Source of the DNA: Bacillota bacterium
GTDB lineage: Bacteria; Bacillota; Bacilli; Paenibacillales; Paenibacillaceae
DNA: 31,547 nucleotides
Assembly (NCBI GenBank): GCA_023418755.1
Contig: JAEZZE010000063.1
Span: forward strand, 1 to 31,547
Reading direction: 5' to 3'
The position numbers and the translations under genes were made by a program. Below are positions 8,589 through 16,357 of this stretch, piece after piece. The notes below the pieces were generated by a model. That model did not search any database, was not told where the DNA came from, and saw only the letters and a list, made by a program, of their open reading frames with translations. How positions within the stretch are numbered: the stretch's first letter is position 1; every line of letters starts with the position of its first letter.

Positions 8589-9473
8589 ATGAGCATGAAA
8601 ACAAGAAGGGGATTGTTCATCGCGGCCTGCTTGCTTCCCGGGCTGGCGCTGTTTCTCCTGTTCAAAGTCTATCCGACGATACAGATTTTCCAGAAATCGC
8701 TTTACCTATGGACCGGCGTCGGCGACGAGCCGAAATTCATCGGGCTGCAAAACTTCGTCGACATGTTCCATGACGACGTGTTCTTGCTGGCTCTGCGCAA
8801 TACGGGCTTCCTGATGCTCGTCGTTCCCGTACTGACGCTGCTGATCGCGCTGGTCAACGCCTCCTTGCTCACGCAATCCAAGCTGAAGGAAAGAGGCTTT
8901 TACCGGACCGTGTTTTTCTTCCCGAGCATTCTGTCGTTCGTCGTCATCGCGATTCTGTGGTCGTTCATTTACCATCCGACGATGGGCTTCGTCAACTCCG
9001 GCTTGGAGCTCCTCGGACTCGGCGACTGGGCGATGGCGTGGCTGGGCGACCAGCGGACGGTGCTGTGGGCGCTCGCGGTCACGCTGATCTGGCAGGCTGC
9101 GGGTTACTACATGGTTATGTATATGGCGGGCATCGACGGCATTTCGCCGGACCTGTACGAAGCCGCCGGCCTGGACGGCGCGACGCGCATCCAGCAATTT
9201 TTCCATATTACGATTCCGATGCTGTGGGAGATCATTCGCGTGACGATTATCTTCAGCATCAACGGCGTGCTGACGATCAGCTTCGTCATCGTGTCGGTCA
9301 TGACGGCCGGCGGACCGGACCGCCATTCCGAGGTCGTGATGACCTATCTGTACAGCCAGGCGTTCACGAACTCCAACTTCGGCTACGCGATGGCGATCGG
9401 CGTGTTCATCTTCATCATCTCGCTGCTGCTCGCGCTGATCAGCAACAAATTGACCGAGAGGGGGTCGCACTAA
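8589..9473 (+). CDS. Sugar ABC transporter permease, MalF/UgpA type
   Basis: A protein of 294 residues from ATG 8589. A longer frame from 8532 overlaps the upstream stem-loop and is not favoured. RBS-like GAAAGGA lies about 11 nt upstream. About six transmembrane segments are visible, the first at about residues 10-30. The EAA loop that contacts the ATPase reads YEAAGLDGATRIQQFFHITI (around residue 195). It forms the heterodimeric channel with the next gene product. The gene ends at TAA 9471-9473, one base before the next ATG. Confidence 0.93.
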   Translation: MSMKTRRGLFIAACLLPGLALFLLFKVYPTIQIFQKSLYLWTGVGDEPKFIGLQNFVDMFHDDVFLLALRNTGFLMLVVPVLTLLIALVNASLLTQSKLKERGFYRTVFFFPSILSFVVIAILWSFIYHPTMGFVNSGLELLGLGDWAMAWLGDQRTVLWALAVTLIWQAAGYYMVMYMAGIDGISPDLYEAAGLDGATRIQQFFHITIPMLWEIIRVTIIFSINGVLTISFVIVSVMTAGGPDRHSEVVMTYLYSQAFTNSNFGYAMAIGVFIFIISLLLALISNKLTERGSH

Positions 9474-9474
9474 G

Positions 9475-10347
9475 ATGTCCGCATATTCCCCATCGCTGCA
9501 ATCGGGCAGGAAGTCTCCGGGCGGAGCCGTCGGAAGGCTGCTCGTTCGCGTATTCCTGATCGTGCAGGCGTTGATCGTCGTCTATCCGCTGCTCTGGAAC
9601 GTCATTGCCTCGCTCAAGACGAACGCCGAAGTCATGGAGAGTCCGTGGTCTCTGCCGAAAAGCCTGAATTGGGACAACTACGTGCGCGCCTTCACGACGG
9701 CCAAAATCGGCGACTACATGCTGAACTCGGTGCTCGTCGTCGTCCTGTCGATGACGGTGCTATTGCTCGCGGCCATCCCGACGGCTTACGTGCTCGGGCG
9801 GATGAGATTCCGCGGCCGTTCGTTCTTGACCAATTTCTATATGGCCGGTCTGTTTATCGGCGGCGTCTACATCATCGTGCCTCTATTCATTATGATGAAC
9901 GACCTGAGCATGCTAGACAACCGGTTCTGGCTGAGCGCCGTCTACGCGACGGGCAGCTTGCCGTTCTCCGTGTTCCTGCTGACCGGGTTCATGAAGTCGA
10001 TTCCGCATGATTTCGAAGAGGCGGCGATGATCGACGGCTGCGGCTACTTCGGCACGCTGTTCAAGGTGATTATGCCGATGGCCCGTCCCGGCATCATCAC
10101 GCTGATCGTATTCAGCTTCTTCGACTTTTGGAACGAATACGTGCTGGCGATGACGTTCATTACGGACGACGCCAAGAAGACGATTCCGATCGGCTTGTCC
10201 AACCTGATGCAGATCCAACAGTACGCGACCGACTGGGGCTCGCTGTTCGCCGGGCTCGTCATCGTGCTCGTGCCGACCATCGCGGTCTATGCGCTGCTTC
10301 AGAAAAAGCTGACGGAAGGCATGATGCTCGGCGGGGTAAAAGGATAA
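9475..10347 (+). CDS. Sugar ABC transporter permease, MalG/UgpE type
   Basis: A protein of 290 residues, with ATG 9475 one base after the previous stop and GAGAGGGGG ten bases upstream, so translation is coupled. There are six predicted transmembrane helices, starting near residue 22. The EAA motif reads FEEAAMIDGCGYFGTLFKVI (about 182-201). It ends with the usual MMLGGVKG-type tail of MalG-like permeases. No ATP-binding subunit gene follows, so the importer presumably uses a shared MsmX-type ATPase encoded elsewhere, as many Bacillales sugar importers do. Confidence 0.93.
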   Translation: MSAYSPSLQSGRKSPGGAVGRLLVRVFLIVQALIVVYPLLWNVIASLKTNAEVMESPWSLPKSLNWDNYVRAFTTAKIGDYMLNSVLVVVLSMTVLLLAAIPTAYVLGRMRFRGRSFLTNFYMAGLFIGGVYIIVPLFIMMNDLSMLDNRFWLSAVYATGSLPFSVFLLTGFMKSIPHDFEEAAMIDGCGYFGTLFKVIMPMARPGIITLIVFSFFDFWNEYVLAMTFITDDAKKTIPIGLSNLMQIQQYATDWGSLFAGLVIVLVPTIAVYALLQKKLTEGMMLGGVKG

Positions 10348-10421
10348 CCGGACGTTTTCGGCGAAGGTAATAGGGAACTACGGAGGATAACGGGTGAACC
10401 CGATATTAGAGAGGGGCTGTC

Positions 10422-12215
10422 TTGCAAGTGGCAACGTTCGGCATTCAGGGCAACGACTTTGTATACGAAGGCAAGCCGCTCCGGATTTTATCCGGAGCGA
10501 TCCATTATTTCCGCGTCGTTCCGGAATATTGGGAGGACCGTTTGCTGAAGCTGATAGCATGCGGTTTTAATACGGTTGAAACTTACGTGGCCTGGAACGT
10601 TCACGAACCGAAGGAAGGCGTGTTCAACTTCGAAGGCATCGCCGACGTGGAGCGCTTCGTCCGGTTGGCCGGGGATTTGGGGCTTCACGTCATCGTGCGC
10701 CCGAGTCCGTACATCTGCGCGGAATGGGAGTTCGGGGGCCTGCCGGCCTGGCTGCTGGAGGACGCCAATCTGCGGCTTCGCAGCTACGACGAGGCTTATT
10801 TGGCCAAGGTCGACGCGTATTTCGACGAGCTGCTGCCGCGGTTTAAGCCGCTTCTGTGCACGAACGGGGGCCCGATCATCGCGATGCAGATCGAGAACGA
10901 GTACGGCAGCTACGGCAACGACAAGAAGTACTTGGGCCACATTCGGGACGGTATGAAAAAACGCGGCATGGACGTGCTGCTGTTTACGTCCGACGGTCCG
11001 GAAGACCATATGCTGCAGGGCGGGATGGTCGAGGGCGTGCTGGAGACGGTCAACTTCGGCTCCCGGGCGGCGGAAGCGTTCCGCAAGCTGCGGGAATATC
11101 AGCCGGAAGGACCGCTCATGTGCATGGAGTTCTGGAACGGCTGGTTCGACCATTGGATGGAGGAGCATCAGACCCGTCCGGCCGCGGACGTGGCCGACTC
11201 GCTCGAGGAGATGCTCGCGGAGGGCGCTTCCGTCAACTTCTACATGTTCCATGGAGGGACGAACTTCGGCTTCTATAACGGAGCGAACCATATCAAGCAA
11301 TACGAGCCGACGGTGAACAGCTACGATTACGATACGCTGCTGGACGAATCGGGCGAGCCGACGGAGAAATACTGGGCGGTGCGCAAGGTGCTGGAGCGAT
11401 ACGCGGAGCTGCCGGAGGCGAAGCTGCCCGCGCCGATTCCGAAACGGGCCTACGGGGAAGTTCGGCTGGAGGAGACGGCGGATCTGTTCGGGCAATTGGA
11501 GCGTCTGTCGACGCCGGTGCGGCGCGCGAGCCCGGAGCCGATGGAGAAAGTCGGACAAGCTTACGGCTTCATTCTGTATTCGACGAAGGTGACCGGTCCG
11601 AGAAGCGGCATGAACCTGGTGCTGCAGGAAGTGCGCGACCGGGCGCTCGTCTTCGCGGACGGCAAATTTATCGGCACGGTGGAGCGCTGGAATCCGATCG
11701 AGCTTCCGCTCGAGATTCCGGCGGGAGGACTGCGCCTGGACATTCTCGTGGAGAATATGGGACGGGTCAATTACGGTCCTCGCATGCGCGATCCGAAAGG
11801 AATTACGGAAGGGATACGGCTGGGCAACCAGTTTCTGTACGATTGGACGATTCATCCGCTGCCCCTGGATTCCCATTCGCTGGAGGGACTGGAGTTCGCT
11901 TCGGCGGACAAGCGGCAGGACGAAGCCGGACGGACATCGGAGAAGGCGTCGGGGACGGATCTTCCGGCGTTCTACCGCGGCACGTTTAACGTGGAGGAGA
12001 AGGCGGATACGTTCGTGCGCTTCGACGGGTGGACGAAGGGCATCGCTTACCTGAACGGGTTTAACCTCGGACGGTACTGGGAGGCCGGACCGACCCGTAC
12101 GCTGTACGTTCCCGCGCCGCTGCTGCGCGAGGGCGAGAACGAGCTGGTCGTGTTCGAGCTTCACGGCGCGTCGGCGCCGGTAGTTCGTCTGACGGACCAA
12201 GCGGACTTGGGTTAG
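10422..12215 (+). CDS. GH35 beta-galactosidase, cytoplasmic
   Basis: A protein of 597 residues starting at TTG 10422, with GAGAGGGG 5 nt upstream. The GH35 signature GGPIIAMQIENEY is at 149-161: the Asn-Glu pair N159-E160 gives acid/base Glu160, and the nucleophile is Glu236 in CMEFWNGWFDHW. The N-terminal motifs ILSGAIHYFR and WNVHEPKEG are those of the family. The catalytic barrel spans about 5-330, followed by beta-sandwich domains ending in the GFNLGRYW...GP..LYVPAPLL segment typical of GH35. There is no signal peptide. The length matches compact bacterial enzymes such as BgaC-type beta-1,3-galactosidases (about 595 residues). Acting on imported oligosaccharides is inferred from the operon. 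Linkage specificity is not proven. Confidence 0.95.
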   Translation: MQVATFGIQGNDFVYEGKPLRILSGAIHYFRVVPEYWEDRLLKLIACGFNTVETYVAWNVHEPKEGVFNFEGIADVERFVRLAGDLGLHVIVRPSPYICAEWEFGGLPAWLLEDANLRLRSYDEAYLAKVDAYFDELLPRFKPLLCTNGGPIIAMQIENEYGSYGNDKKYLGHIRDGMKKRGMDVLLFTSDGPEDHMLQGGMVEGVLETVNFGSRAAEAFRKLREYQPEGPLMCMEFWNGWFDHWMEEHQTRPAADVADSLEEMLAEGASVNFYMFHGGTNFGFYNGANHIKQYEPTVNSYDYDTLLDESGEPTEKYWAVRKVLERYAELPEAKLPAPIPKRAYGEVRLEETADLFGQLERLSTPVRRASPEPMEKVGQAYGFILYSTKVTGPRSGMNLVLQEVRDRALVFADGKFIGTVERWNPIELPLEIPAGGLRLDILVENMGRVNYGPRMRDPKGITEGIRLGNQFLYDWTIHPLPLDSHSLEGLEFASADKRQDEAGRTSEKASGTDLPAFYRGTFNVEEKADTFVRFDGWTKGIAYLNGFNLGRYWEAGPTRTLYVPAPLLREGENELVVFELHGASAPVVRLTDQADLG

Positions 12216-12252
12216 GCGGAGGGAGCTTATCGGAGAACGGAGGAACAACGGA

Positions 12253-13686
12253 ATGGGAGTGTCGGTACGGGAAGCCGCCGCGGTCGCTCCGTCGCCGCGA
12301 CAGTTGGCGTGGCAGGAGCTGGAGTTTTACGGCTTTATTCATTTTACGGTAAACACGTTCACGGATCGGGAATGGGGACTCGGAGACGAGAGCCCTTCCG
12401 TATTCGATCCGTCCGGGCTGGACGCGGCGCAGTGGGTCGACGCTTGCCGCGCCGCGGGCATGAAAGGGCTCATTCTCACCTGCAAGCATCACGACGGATT
12501 CTGCTTATGGCCCAGCGCTTACACGGAGCATTCGGTGAAGAACAGTCCTTGGCGCGGGGGCCAAGGGGATCTTGTGCGCGAAGTGTCCGACGCCTGCCGG
12601 GAAGCCGGCCTGAAATTCGGGGTCTACTTGTCGCCATGGGATCGCCATGAGCCGAGCTACGGCGATTCTCCCGCGTATAACGCTTTTTTCCTGAACCAAC
12701 TTCGGGAGCTGCTGACCGGGTACGGAGAGCTGTTCTGCGTCTGGTTCGACGGGGCTTGCGGCGAAGGGGCCAACGGAAAGAGGCAGGTTTACGATTGGGA
12801 CGCTTATTACGCCCTGATTCGCGAGCTGCAGCCCGGCGCCGTCATCTCCGTCTGCGGGCCGGATGTGCGCTGGTGCGGCAACGAAGCGGGGCATACGCGG
12901 AAGTCGGAATGGAGCGTCGTGCCCGCGACGATGCGGGACAACGAGAAAATTCAAGCGAATTCGCAGCAAGTCGACGACGGCGAGTTCGCCAAACGAGTCG
13001 GTTCCGAGGAGGAAGACTTGGGAAGCCGCGCCGTGCTCGCGGAAACGGACGAAGCGGTCTGGTATCCGGCCGAGACGAACACGTCGATCCGTCCCGGCTG
13101 GTTCTATCACGCCGCGGAAGACGACCGGGTGAAGACGGCGGACGAGCTGATGGAGCTGTATGAGCGGACCGTCGGAGGCAATTCGACGTTCCTGCTCAAT
13201 CTTCCTCCCGACAGAAGAGGGCTCCTGCACGAGAACGACGTCGCACGGATGAAGGAACTGGGCGAGCGGATCAGACGGACCTATGGCACAGATTTGGCTG
13301 TCGGGGCCGCCGTCCGGGGAACGGCAGGGAAAGACGCGGCGCACGGGGCGGAGCGCTTGACCGACGGAGACCGTTCGACGTCCTGGCAGGCTCCGGAAGG
13401 GAACGAAAAGGCCGAGTTCGTGATCGAGCTCGGAAGCGAGCTCGCTTTCGATCGCGTCGTTCTCGCGGAGAACATTCGCGAAGGCCAGCGCATCGAGCGC
13501 TTCAGGCTGGAGGCGGCGTCCGAAGACGGGGAATGGCGGCCGCTGTACGAAGGCACCGTCGTCGGCTACAGGAAAATTTGCCGCATTGCCGAGACGAGCG
13601 CCAGCCGCTTGCGCCTTACGATCGAGGATTCGCGCTGGAGCCCGACTTTGAGCGAGGTAGGCGTCTATCGCAGCGTTTCGAACTGA
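12253..13686 (+). CDS. GH29 alpha-L-fucosidase with C-terminal F5/8C-like domain
   Basis: A protein of 477 residues. ATG 12253 follows GGAGG at 12239-12243. The catalytic barrel (about 10-345) carries family motifs: YGFIHFTVNTFTDREWG, CKHHDGFCLWPS (77-88), VYLSPWDRH, and WFDGACG with the likely nucleophile Asp166. VWYPAETNTSIRPGWFYH and FLLNLPPDRRGLL follow. Residues about 350-475 form a discoidin/CBM32-like beta-sandwich (WQAPEGNEKAEFVIELG and similar). There is no signal peptide, so it is predicted to be cytoplasmic. The general acid/base of GH29 is not well conserved and I do not assign it. It is the last gene of the transporter operon and would remove fucose capping residues before or after GH35 acts. 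Confidence 0.92.
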   Translation: MGVSVREAAAVAPSPRQLAWQELEFYGFIHFTVNTFTDREWGLGDESPSVFDPSGLDAAQWVDACRAAGMKGLILTCKHHDGFCLWPSAYTEHSVKNSPWRGGQGDLVREVSDACREAGLKFGVYLSPWDRHEPSYGDSPAYNAFFLNQLRELLTGYGELFCVWFDGACGEGANGKRQVYDWDAYYALIRELQPGAVISVCGPDVRWCGNEAGHTRKSEWSVVPATMRDNEKIQANSQQVDDGEFAKRVGSEEEDLGSRAVLAETDEAVWYPAETNTSIRPGWFYHAAEDDRVKTADELMELYERTVGGNSTFLLNLPPDRRGLLHENDVARMKELGERIRRTYGTDLAVGAAVRGTAGKDAAHGAERLTDGDRSTSWQAPEGNEKAEFVIELGSELAFDRVVLAENIREGQRIERFRLEAASEDGEWRPLYEGTVVGYRKICRIAETSASRLRLTIEDSRWSPTLSEVGVYRSVSN

Positions 13687-13712
13687 CGCAGGGGGAAATA
13701 CCGCAAGAATAA

Positions 13713-13922
13713 GGGCTGTTTCGTAAGTAAGGCCGTACAAGATTATGGATGAAAAAGAAGGGCATCTATCTCCTGGAGACTGCCTCATACGTTCCGGAAA
13801 TCCCCTTGTAACGGGTTTACCATTCGGATTTCGGGAGTGTATAGCATCGGAAGGAGATAGATGCAACAGCATTCATCCATCGATAATCATTTCGTACGAC
13901 TCTGTTTACTTATGAGACAGCC
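13713..13922. mobile_element. 210-bp palindromic (MITE-like) element followed by T10
   Basis: The whole stretch is an imperfect palindrome. The outer arm GGCTGTTTCGTAAGTAA (13713 onward) matches the complement of the right end TTACTTATGAGACAGCC. Inner arms GCATCTATCTCCT and AGGAGATAGATGC are exact complements. The central arms also pair around ATAC..TCCGGAAATCC. Its right half recurs at 164-247. No ORF lies inside and no target duplication is obvious. A T10 run (13923-13932) follows directly, so on the plus strand the folded element could act as the terminator of the sugar operon. Mobility by a transposase sharing these ends is an inference. Confidence 0.7.
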
Positions 13923-13941
13923 TTTTTTTTTTCGACAGAGA

Positions 13942-15141
13942 TTAAACTTTGCTTTTCTGCTTGATAGACTGGTAGTATTCCGAGAAGACGTCCGCAAACG
14001 CCTCAGCCGCGAGACGGCTTTCTTCCAGCGTGTTGTTGGCGCCCCCGATTTCCAGCAGCAGGCTGCCCGGTGAGAGCGACTGGTTGTATTCCCCGTTGCC
14101 CTGATGGGCGCTCTTGGAGATGACGCCGCGGGACAGGCCGGGGTATTTCTTGTTCAGCCGCTTGTTCAGCTCTTCGGCCAGCTTCTTGTTGGCGGCGTGA
14201 TTCGGATGGGCGGTTCCGATGACGAACAGAATGCGCGCGTAGCTTTTGCCTTTAATCGTAACCGTCGTCGTTTTGCGCGGAACGTCCGCGTCTCTATGAA
14301 TATCGAAGAAATAGGCCAGCGAAGGATTGGCTTTCATCGCTTTGGAGACGGATTTCTTGGATTCCGCGTAGGACTGGGAGAAACCCAGCTTCTGAATGCT
14401 CAGCCGCTCGGCAAAATCCGCGGTTTCCACCAACGAACGAATACCCGCTTTGTTCAGCTTTTCTCCCAAATGTCCGCCTACCAGAGTGATGTTGATTTCG
14501 GGATCGTCGATGGACGAGCCTTTGGCGTTGCGGGCGACGTTCTTCCAGGATTCCCGGTTATGGGTGTGGTAAATGTATACTTTCGGAGTTTCGCGTTCGT
14601 CGAGATTCGTGCGAACGACCCAGTTTGCCACATAGGCCTGATCTCCGCCCGGAAGCGTAACCAAGTACCAGTCCCCTTCGACGGCGGCGATCGGCAAAGT
14701 ATCTCCGGGCGCGGCTTTGCCCACGATGCTCTGGTCAAGTCCGGGTCCGCTGCGCAAATTGGTCGTGTCCACGAAAACGACCTCGCGGAGAGGTGTTTCG
14801 GTCTCGACCACCCAACTGGCGACGTAAGCGCGCTCCCCGCTCGGAAGCGGCACGACGTACCAATCTCCCTCCGTCTTGACGATCGGCAACGTGACTCCCG
14901 GCACGGCTTTTCCTACGACTTCATAATCCAGTCCCGGTCCGCTCCGCAGATTCGTGATGTCCACGATTTTGACGATGCTTCCCGAATCGGCCAAATCGGC
15001 TGCAACGGTCTGCTCGCCGGCGCTGTCGGCATCGATTGCTGGCGCGGCAGGCTGGGCCGCCTCCCCGTAAGCGGGAGCGAAAGAGACGAATAGAAGCAGG
15101 ACGACTACGACTGCGCTGGTTGCGATTTTACGATAAAACAA
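13942..15141 (-). CDS. SpoIIP-family amidase with two SH3b domains, secreted
   Basis: A protein of 399 residues from TTG 15141, with GGGAGAGAGG 5 nt upstream; a nearby ATG at 15146 is in another frame. The signal peptide is about residues 1-26. Two SH3b repeats (about 55-113 and 119-177) each carry TNLRSGPGLD and a GDWY core. The SpoIIP catalytic domain (187-392) has the conserved YIYHTHNRESW (His192, Glu197), DIHRDA (His282) and EYNQSLSPGSLLLEIGGANN (Glu364) motifs. SpoIIP cleaves stem peptides from septal peptidoglycan during engulfment. Canonical SpoIIP has a membrane anchor and no SH3b pair, and usually lies next to gpr, which is absent here. This is therefore more likely a paralogue than the core sporulation gene. 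Confidence 0.88.
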   Translation of the reverse strand: MFYRKIATSAVVVVLLLFVSFAPAYGEAAQPAAPAIDADSAGEQTVAADLADSGSIVKIVDITNLRSGPGLDYEVVGKAVPGVTLPIVKTEGDWYVVPLPSGERAYVASWVVETETPLREVVFVDTTNLRSGPGLDQSIVGKAAPGDTLPIAAVEGDWYLVTLPGGDQAYVANWVVRTNLDERETPKVYIYHTHNRESWKNVARNAKGSSIDDPEINITLVGGHLGEKLNKAGIRSLVETADFAERLSIQKLGFSQSYAESKKSVSKAMKANPSLAYFFDIHRDADVPRKTTTVTIKGKSYARILFVIGTAHPNHAANKKLAEELNKRLNKKYPGLSRGVISKSAHQGNGEYNQSLSPGSLLLEIGGANNTLEESRLAAEAFADVFSEYYQSIKQKSKV

Positions 15142-15181
15142 AGCATCCTCTCTCCCTGTTCGGTATTTCGTTCATACATTT

Positions 15182-15188
15182 TTCGACA
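15182..15188 (-). promoter_or_regulatory. 0A-box-like heptamer upstream of the SpoIIP-like gene
   Basis: On the minus strand the sequence is TGTCGAA, matching the Spo0A box, about 41 nt upstream of the start codon. The same TTTTTCGACAGAG 13-mer also occurs at 13928-13940, directly beyond the gene's 3' end. A single heptamer can arise by chance and no clean promoter was recognised around it, so regulation by Spo0A is only a suggestion. Confidence 0.3.
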
Positions 15189-15255
15189 GAGTTGAAGGAA
15201 ATGCCTGCTATTTGTCGGAAAATTATCATTCGGAGTTCGCGGGCAACGACAGATG

Positions 15256-15396
15256 ACGGTGCGGTAGACCGCTAATGGCATGAAGTCGGAGGGTTTCGGC
15301 GGAATAACGGTGCGGTAGACCGTTAATGGCATGAAGTCGGAGGGTTTTGGCGGAATAACGGTGCGGTAGACCGTTAATGGCATGAAGTCGGAAGGT
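15256..15396. repeat. 51-bp tandem repeat, about 2.8 units, each with a hairpin
   Basis: Units begin at 15256, 15307 and 15358 with ACGGTGCGGTAGACCG and contain GGCATGAAGTCGG. Units 2 and 3 are nearly identical and unit 1 differs by a few bases. Units 2 and 3 each hold a 7-bp inverted repeat, TAACGGT and ACCGTTA around a 7-nt loop; unit 1 has a degenerate version. The period is a multiple of three and one minus-strand frame reads through it as a 17-residue repeat, but that frame has no RBS. It lies in the gap between the NlpC/P60 and SpoIIP-like genes. The rest of that gap (15142-15255 and 15397-15460) shows only a 7-bp hairpin at 15419-15437. Confidence 0.85.
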
Positions 15397-15460
15397 CCGG
15401 CATGGATTTCGCTGATCTCGGCTCCATGGGGGAGCCGCAAACGCCCTTATAATAAGAACA

Positions 15461-15483
15461 AAGGCCCGCTATTGGCGGGCCTT
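15461..15483 (-). terminator. Terminator of the NlpC/P60 gene
   Basis: A 9-bp stem AAGGCCCGC/GCGGGCCTT has a 5-nt loop. In minus-strand direction it is followed by TTGTTCTTATTAT. It lies 18 nt beyond the stop codon of the hydrolase gene. Confidence 0.85.
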
Positions 15484-15501
15484 CGTCGCATGAAATAAAG
15501 A

Positions 15502-15996
15502 TTATTGCTTAGCGACTTCCTCTGCTTCGATTTCCGTTGCGATCTTCTCGTAAGTCTCGTCGTCGAGAACGCGGCGAGCCCCAAGATAGCGCTTGGCGTA
15601 ATAATCGTCTTTGAGGGAAGTGATCGTCACGCCCTTGGAAGCGGCGTGGGCGAACTTGTTCTTGCCGATGTAGATTCCGACGTGAGAGACGCCGCTGCCG
15701 CTCGTATTGAAGAATACGAGGTCTCCGGCGCGCAAATCGTCGTCGGAAATCTTCTTGCTCTTCTCCCAGTTGTACATGTCCCGCGAGGAGCGCGGCAGGT
15801 CGATGCCGAGTTCATCGAACACGTATCCGGTGAAGCCGGAGCAGTCAAATCCCTTCGGAGTCGTTCCGCCGTACTTGTAATCCGATCCGATCAGCGGCTC
15901 GATCGCTTTGTCGAGCTTGGAATCCGCGAACACGCTGCCGACCTGGAACGCCAAAAGCAGAGCAAGGCCAAACAAGAAGACTGAAACTTTACGCAA
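15502..15996 (-). CDS. Secreted NlpC/P60 peptidoglycan endopeptidase
   Basis: A protein of 164 residues starting at TTG 15996, with AAGGAG 9 nt upstream. The signal peptide is about residues 1-25 (cleavage near VFA-DS). The NlpC/P60 domain fills the rest: catalytic Cys52 in GFDCSGFTGYVF, His105 in VSHVGIYIG and a third polar residue, His117, in KFAHAAS, plus LPRSSRDMY and GDLVFF. These enzymes cut gamma-D-Glu-diaminopimelate or related stem-peptide bonds. No separate cell-wall-binding domain is present, so this is a minimal form. A c-di-AMP riboswitch precedes it, a pairing known for cell-wall hydrolases in Gram-positive bacteria. Confidence 0.93.
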   Translation of the reverse strand: MRKVSVFLFGLALLLAFQVGSVFADSKLDKAIEPLIGSDYKYGGTTPKGFDCSGFTGYVFDELGIDLPRSSRDMYNWEKSKKISDDDLRAGDLVFFNTSGSGVSHVGIYIGKNKFAHAASKGVTITSLKDDYYAKRYLGARRVLDDETYEKIATEIEAEEVAKQ

Positions 15997-16013
15997 AACC
16001 GGTGACTCCTTCC

Positions 16014-16132
16014 AATGCCTACGAGGTTAGCTTAAGGGTTCGGTAGAAGGTCCCCTATGGCTCCTTTGTTGCAAAGCCAACTCACCCGAAAAGATGGTTC
16101 CCCCGTTCCCCGATTCACGGGAACTCGGCATT
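16014..16132 (-). ncRNA. c-di-AMP riboswitch (ydaO/yuaA type)
   Basis: On the minus strand the conserved blocks appear in order: AATGCC (16132-16127, P1 5' strand), GGAACGGGGGAACCA, TTTCGGGTGAGTTGG, CTACCGAACCC, AGCTAACCTCGTAGG and GGCATT (P1 3' strand, 16019-16014). These match the ydaO-yuaA class that binds cyclic di-AMP and normally turns genes off. The RBS (CTCCTTCC on the plus strand, 16006-16013) directly abuts the 3' strand of P1, and I see no terminator hairpin between the aptamer and the start codon. Control at translation is therefore plausible. No convincing promoter was identified upstream. Confidence 0.93.
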
Positions 16133-16279
16133 TTATGATTTCTTAAGGTTTAAATATTCGGTTATTATGGCGAATTTCCTGCATCTTCTATATTAGAATT
16201 CCTTAATCTAGGGATGGCCATTTGGTGCGGATACCCCTCCTTTCGTCCCGGAATTTATCCCGCCGATAATAACGCCAAA

Positions 16280-16313
16280 CCCCGGTTGCGGCCGATGAAA
16301 GGCGCAACCGGGG
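16280..16313 (-). terminator. Terminator after the membrane-protein gene
   Basis: An 11-bp stem (CCCCGGTTGCG 16280-16290 with CGCAACCGGGG 16303-16313) lies 44 nt past the stop of the minus-strand gene. In that direction it is followed by TTTGGCGTTATTAT, a modest T-rich tail. Confidence 0.7.
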
Positions 16314-16357
16314 AATGTCCCGGGAAGAATATTGTCGTTTGTCGGGACGTGATAAGC

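Noticed and set aside
10394..10576. Possible leader ORF: GTG 10394 with GGAGG 7 nt upstream, out of frame with GH35
   Set aside because: It overlaps the GH35 start, shows no recognisable protein, and GH35 has its own RBS at 10408-10416. The RBS match alone is not enough.
15256..15396. Consideration of the repeated units as a CRISPR array
   Set aside because: Units are head-to-tail with no variable spacers, only three copies are present, and no cas genes are nearby.
15105..15440. 111-codon minus-strand frame with a 17-residue repeat
   Set aside because: There is no RBS, it overlaps the start of the SpoIIP-like gene, and the protein repeat is simply the 51-bp DNA repeat read in frame.
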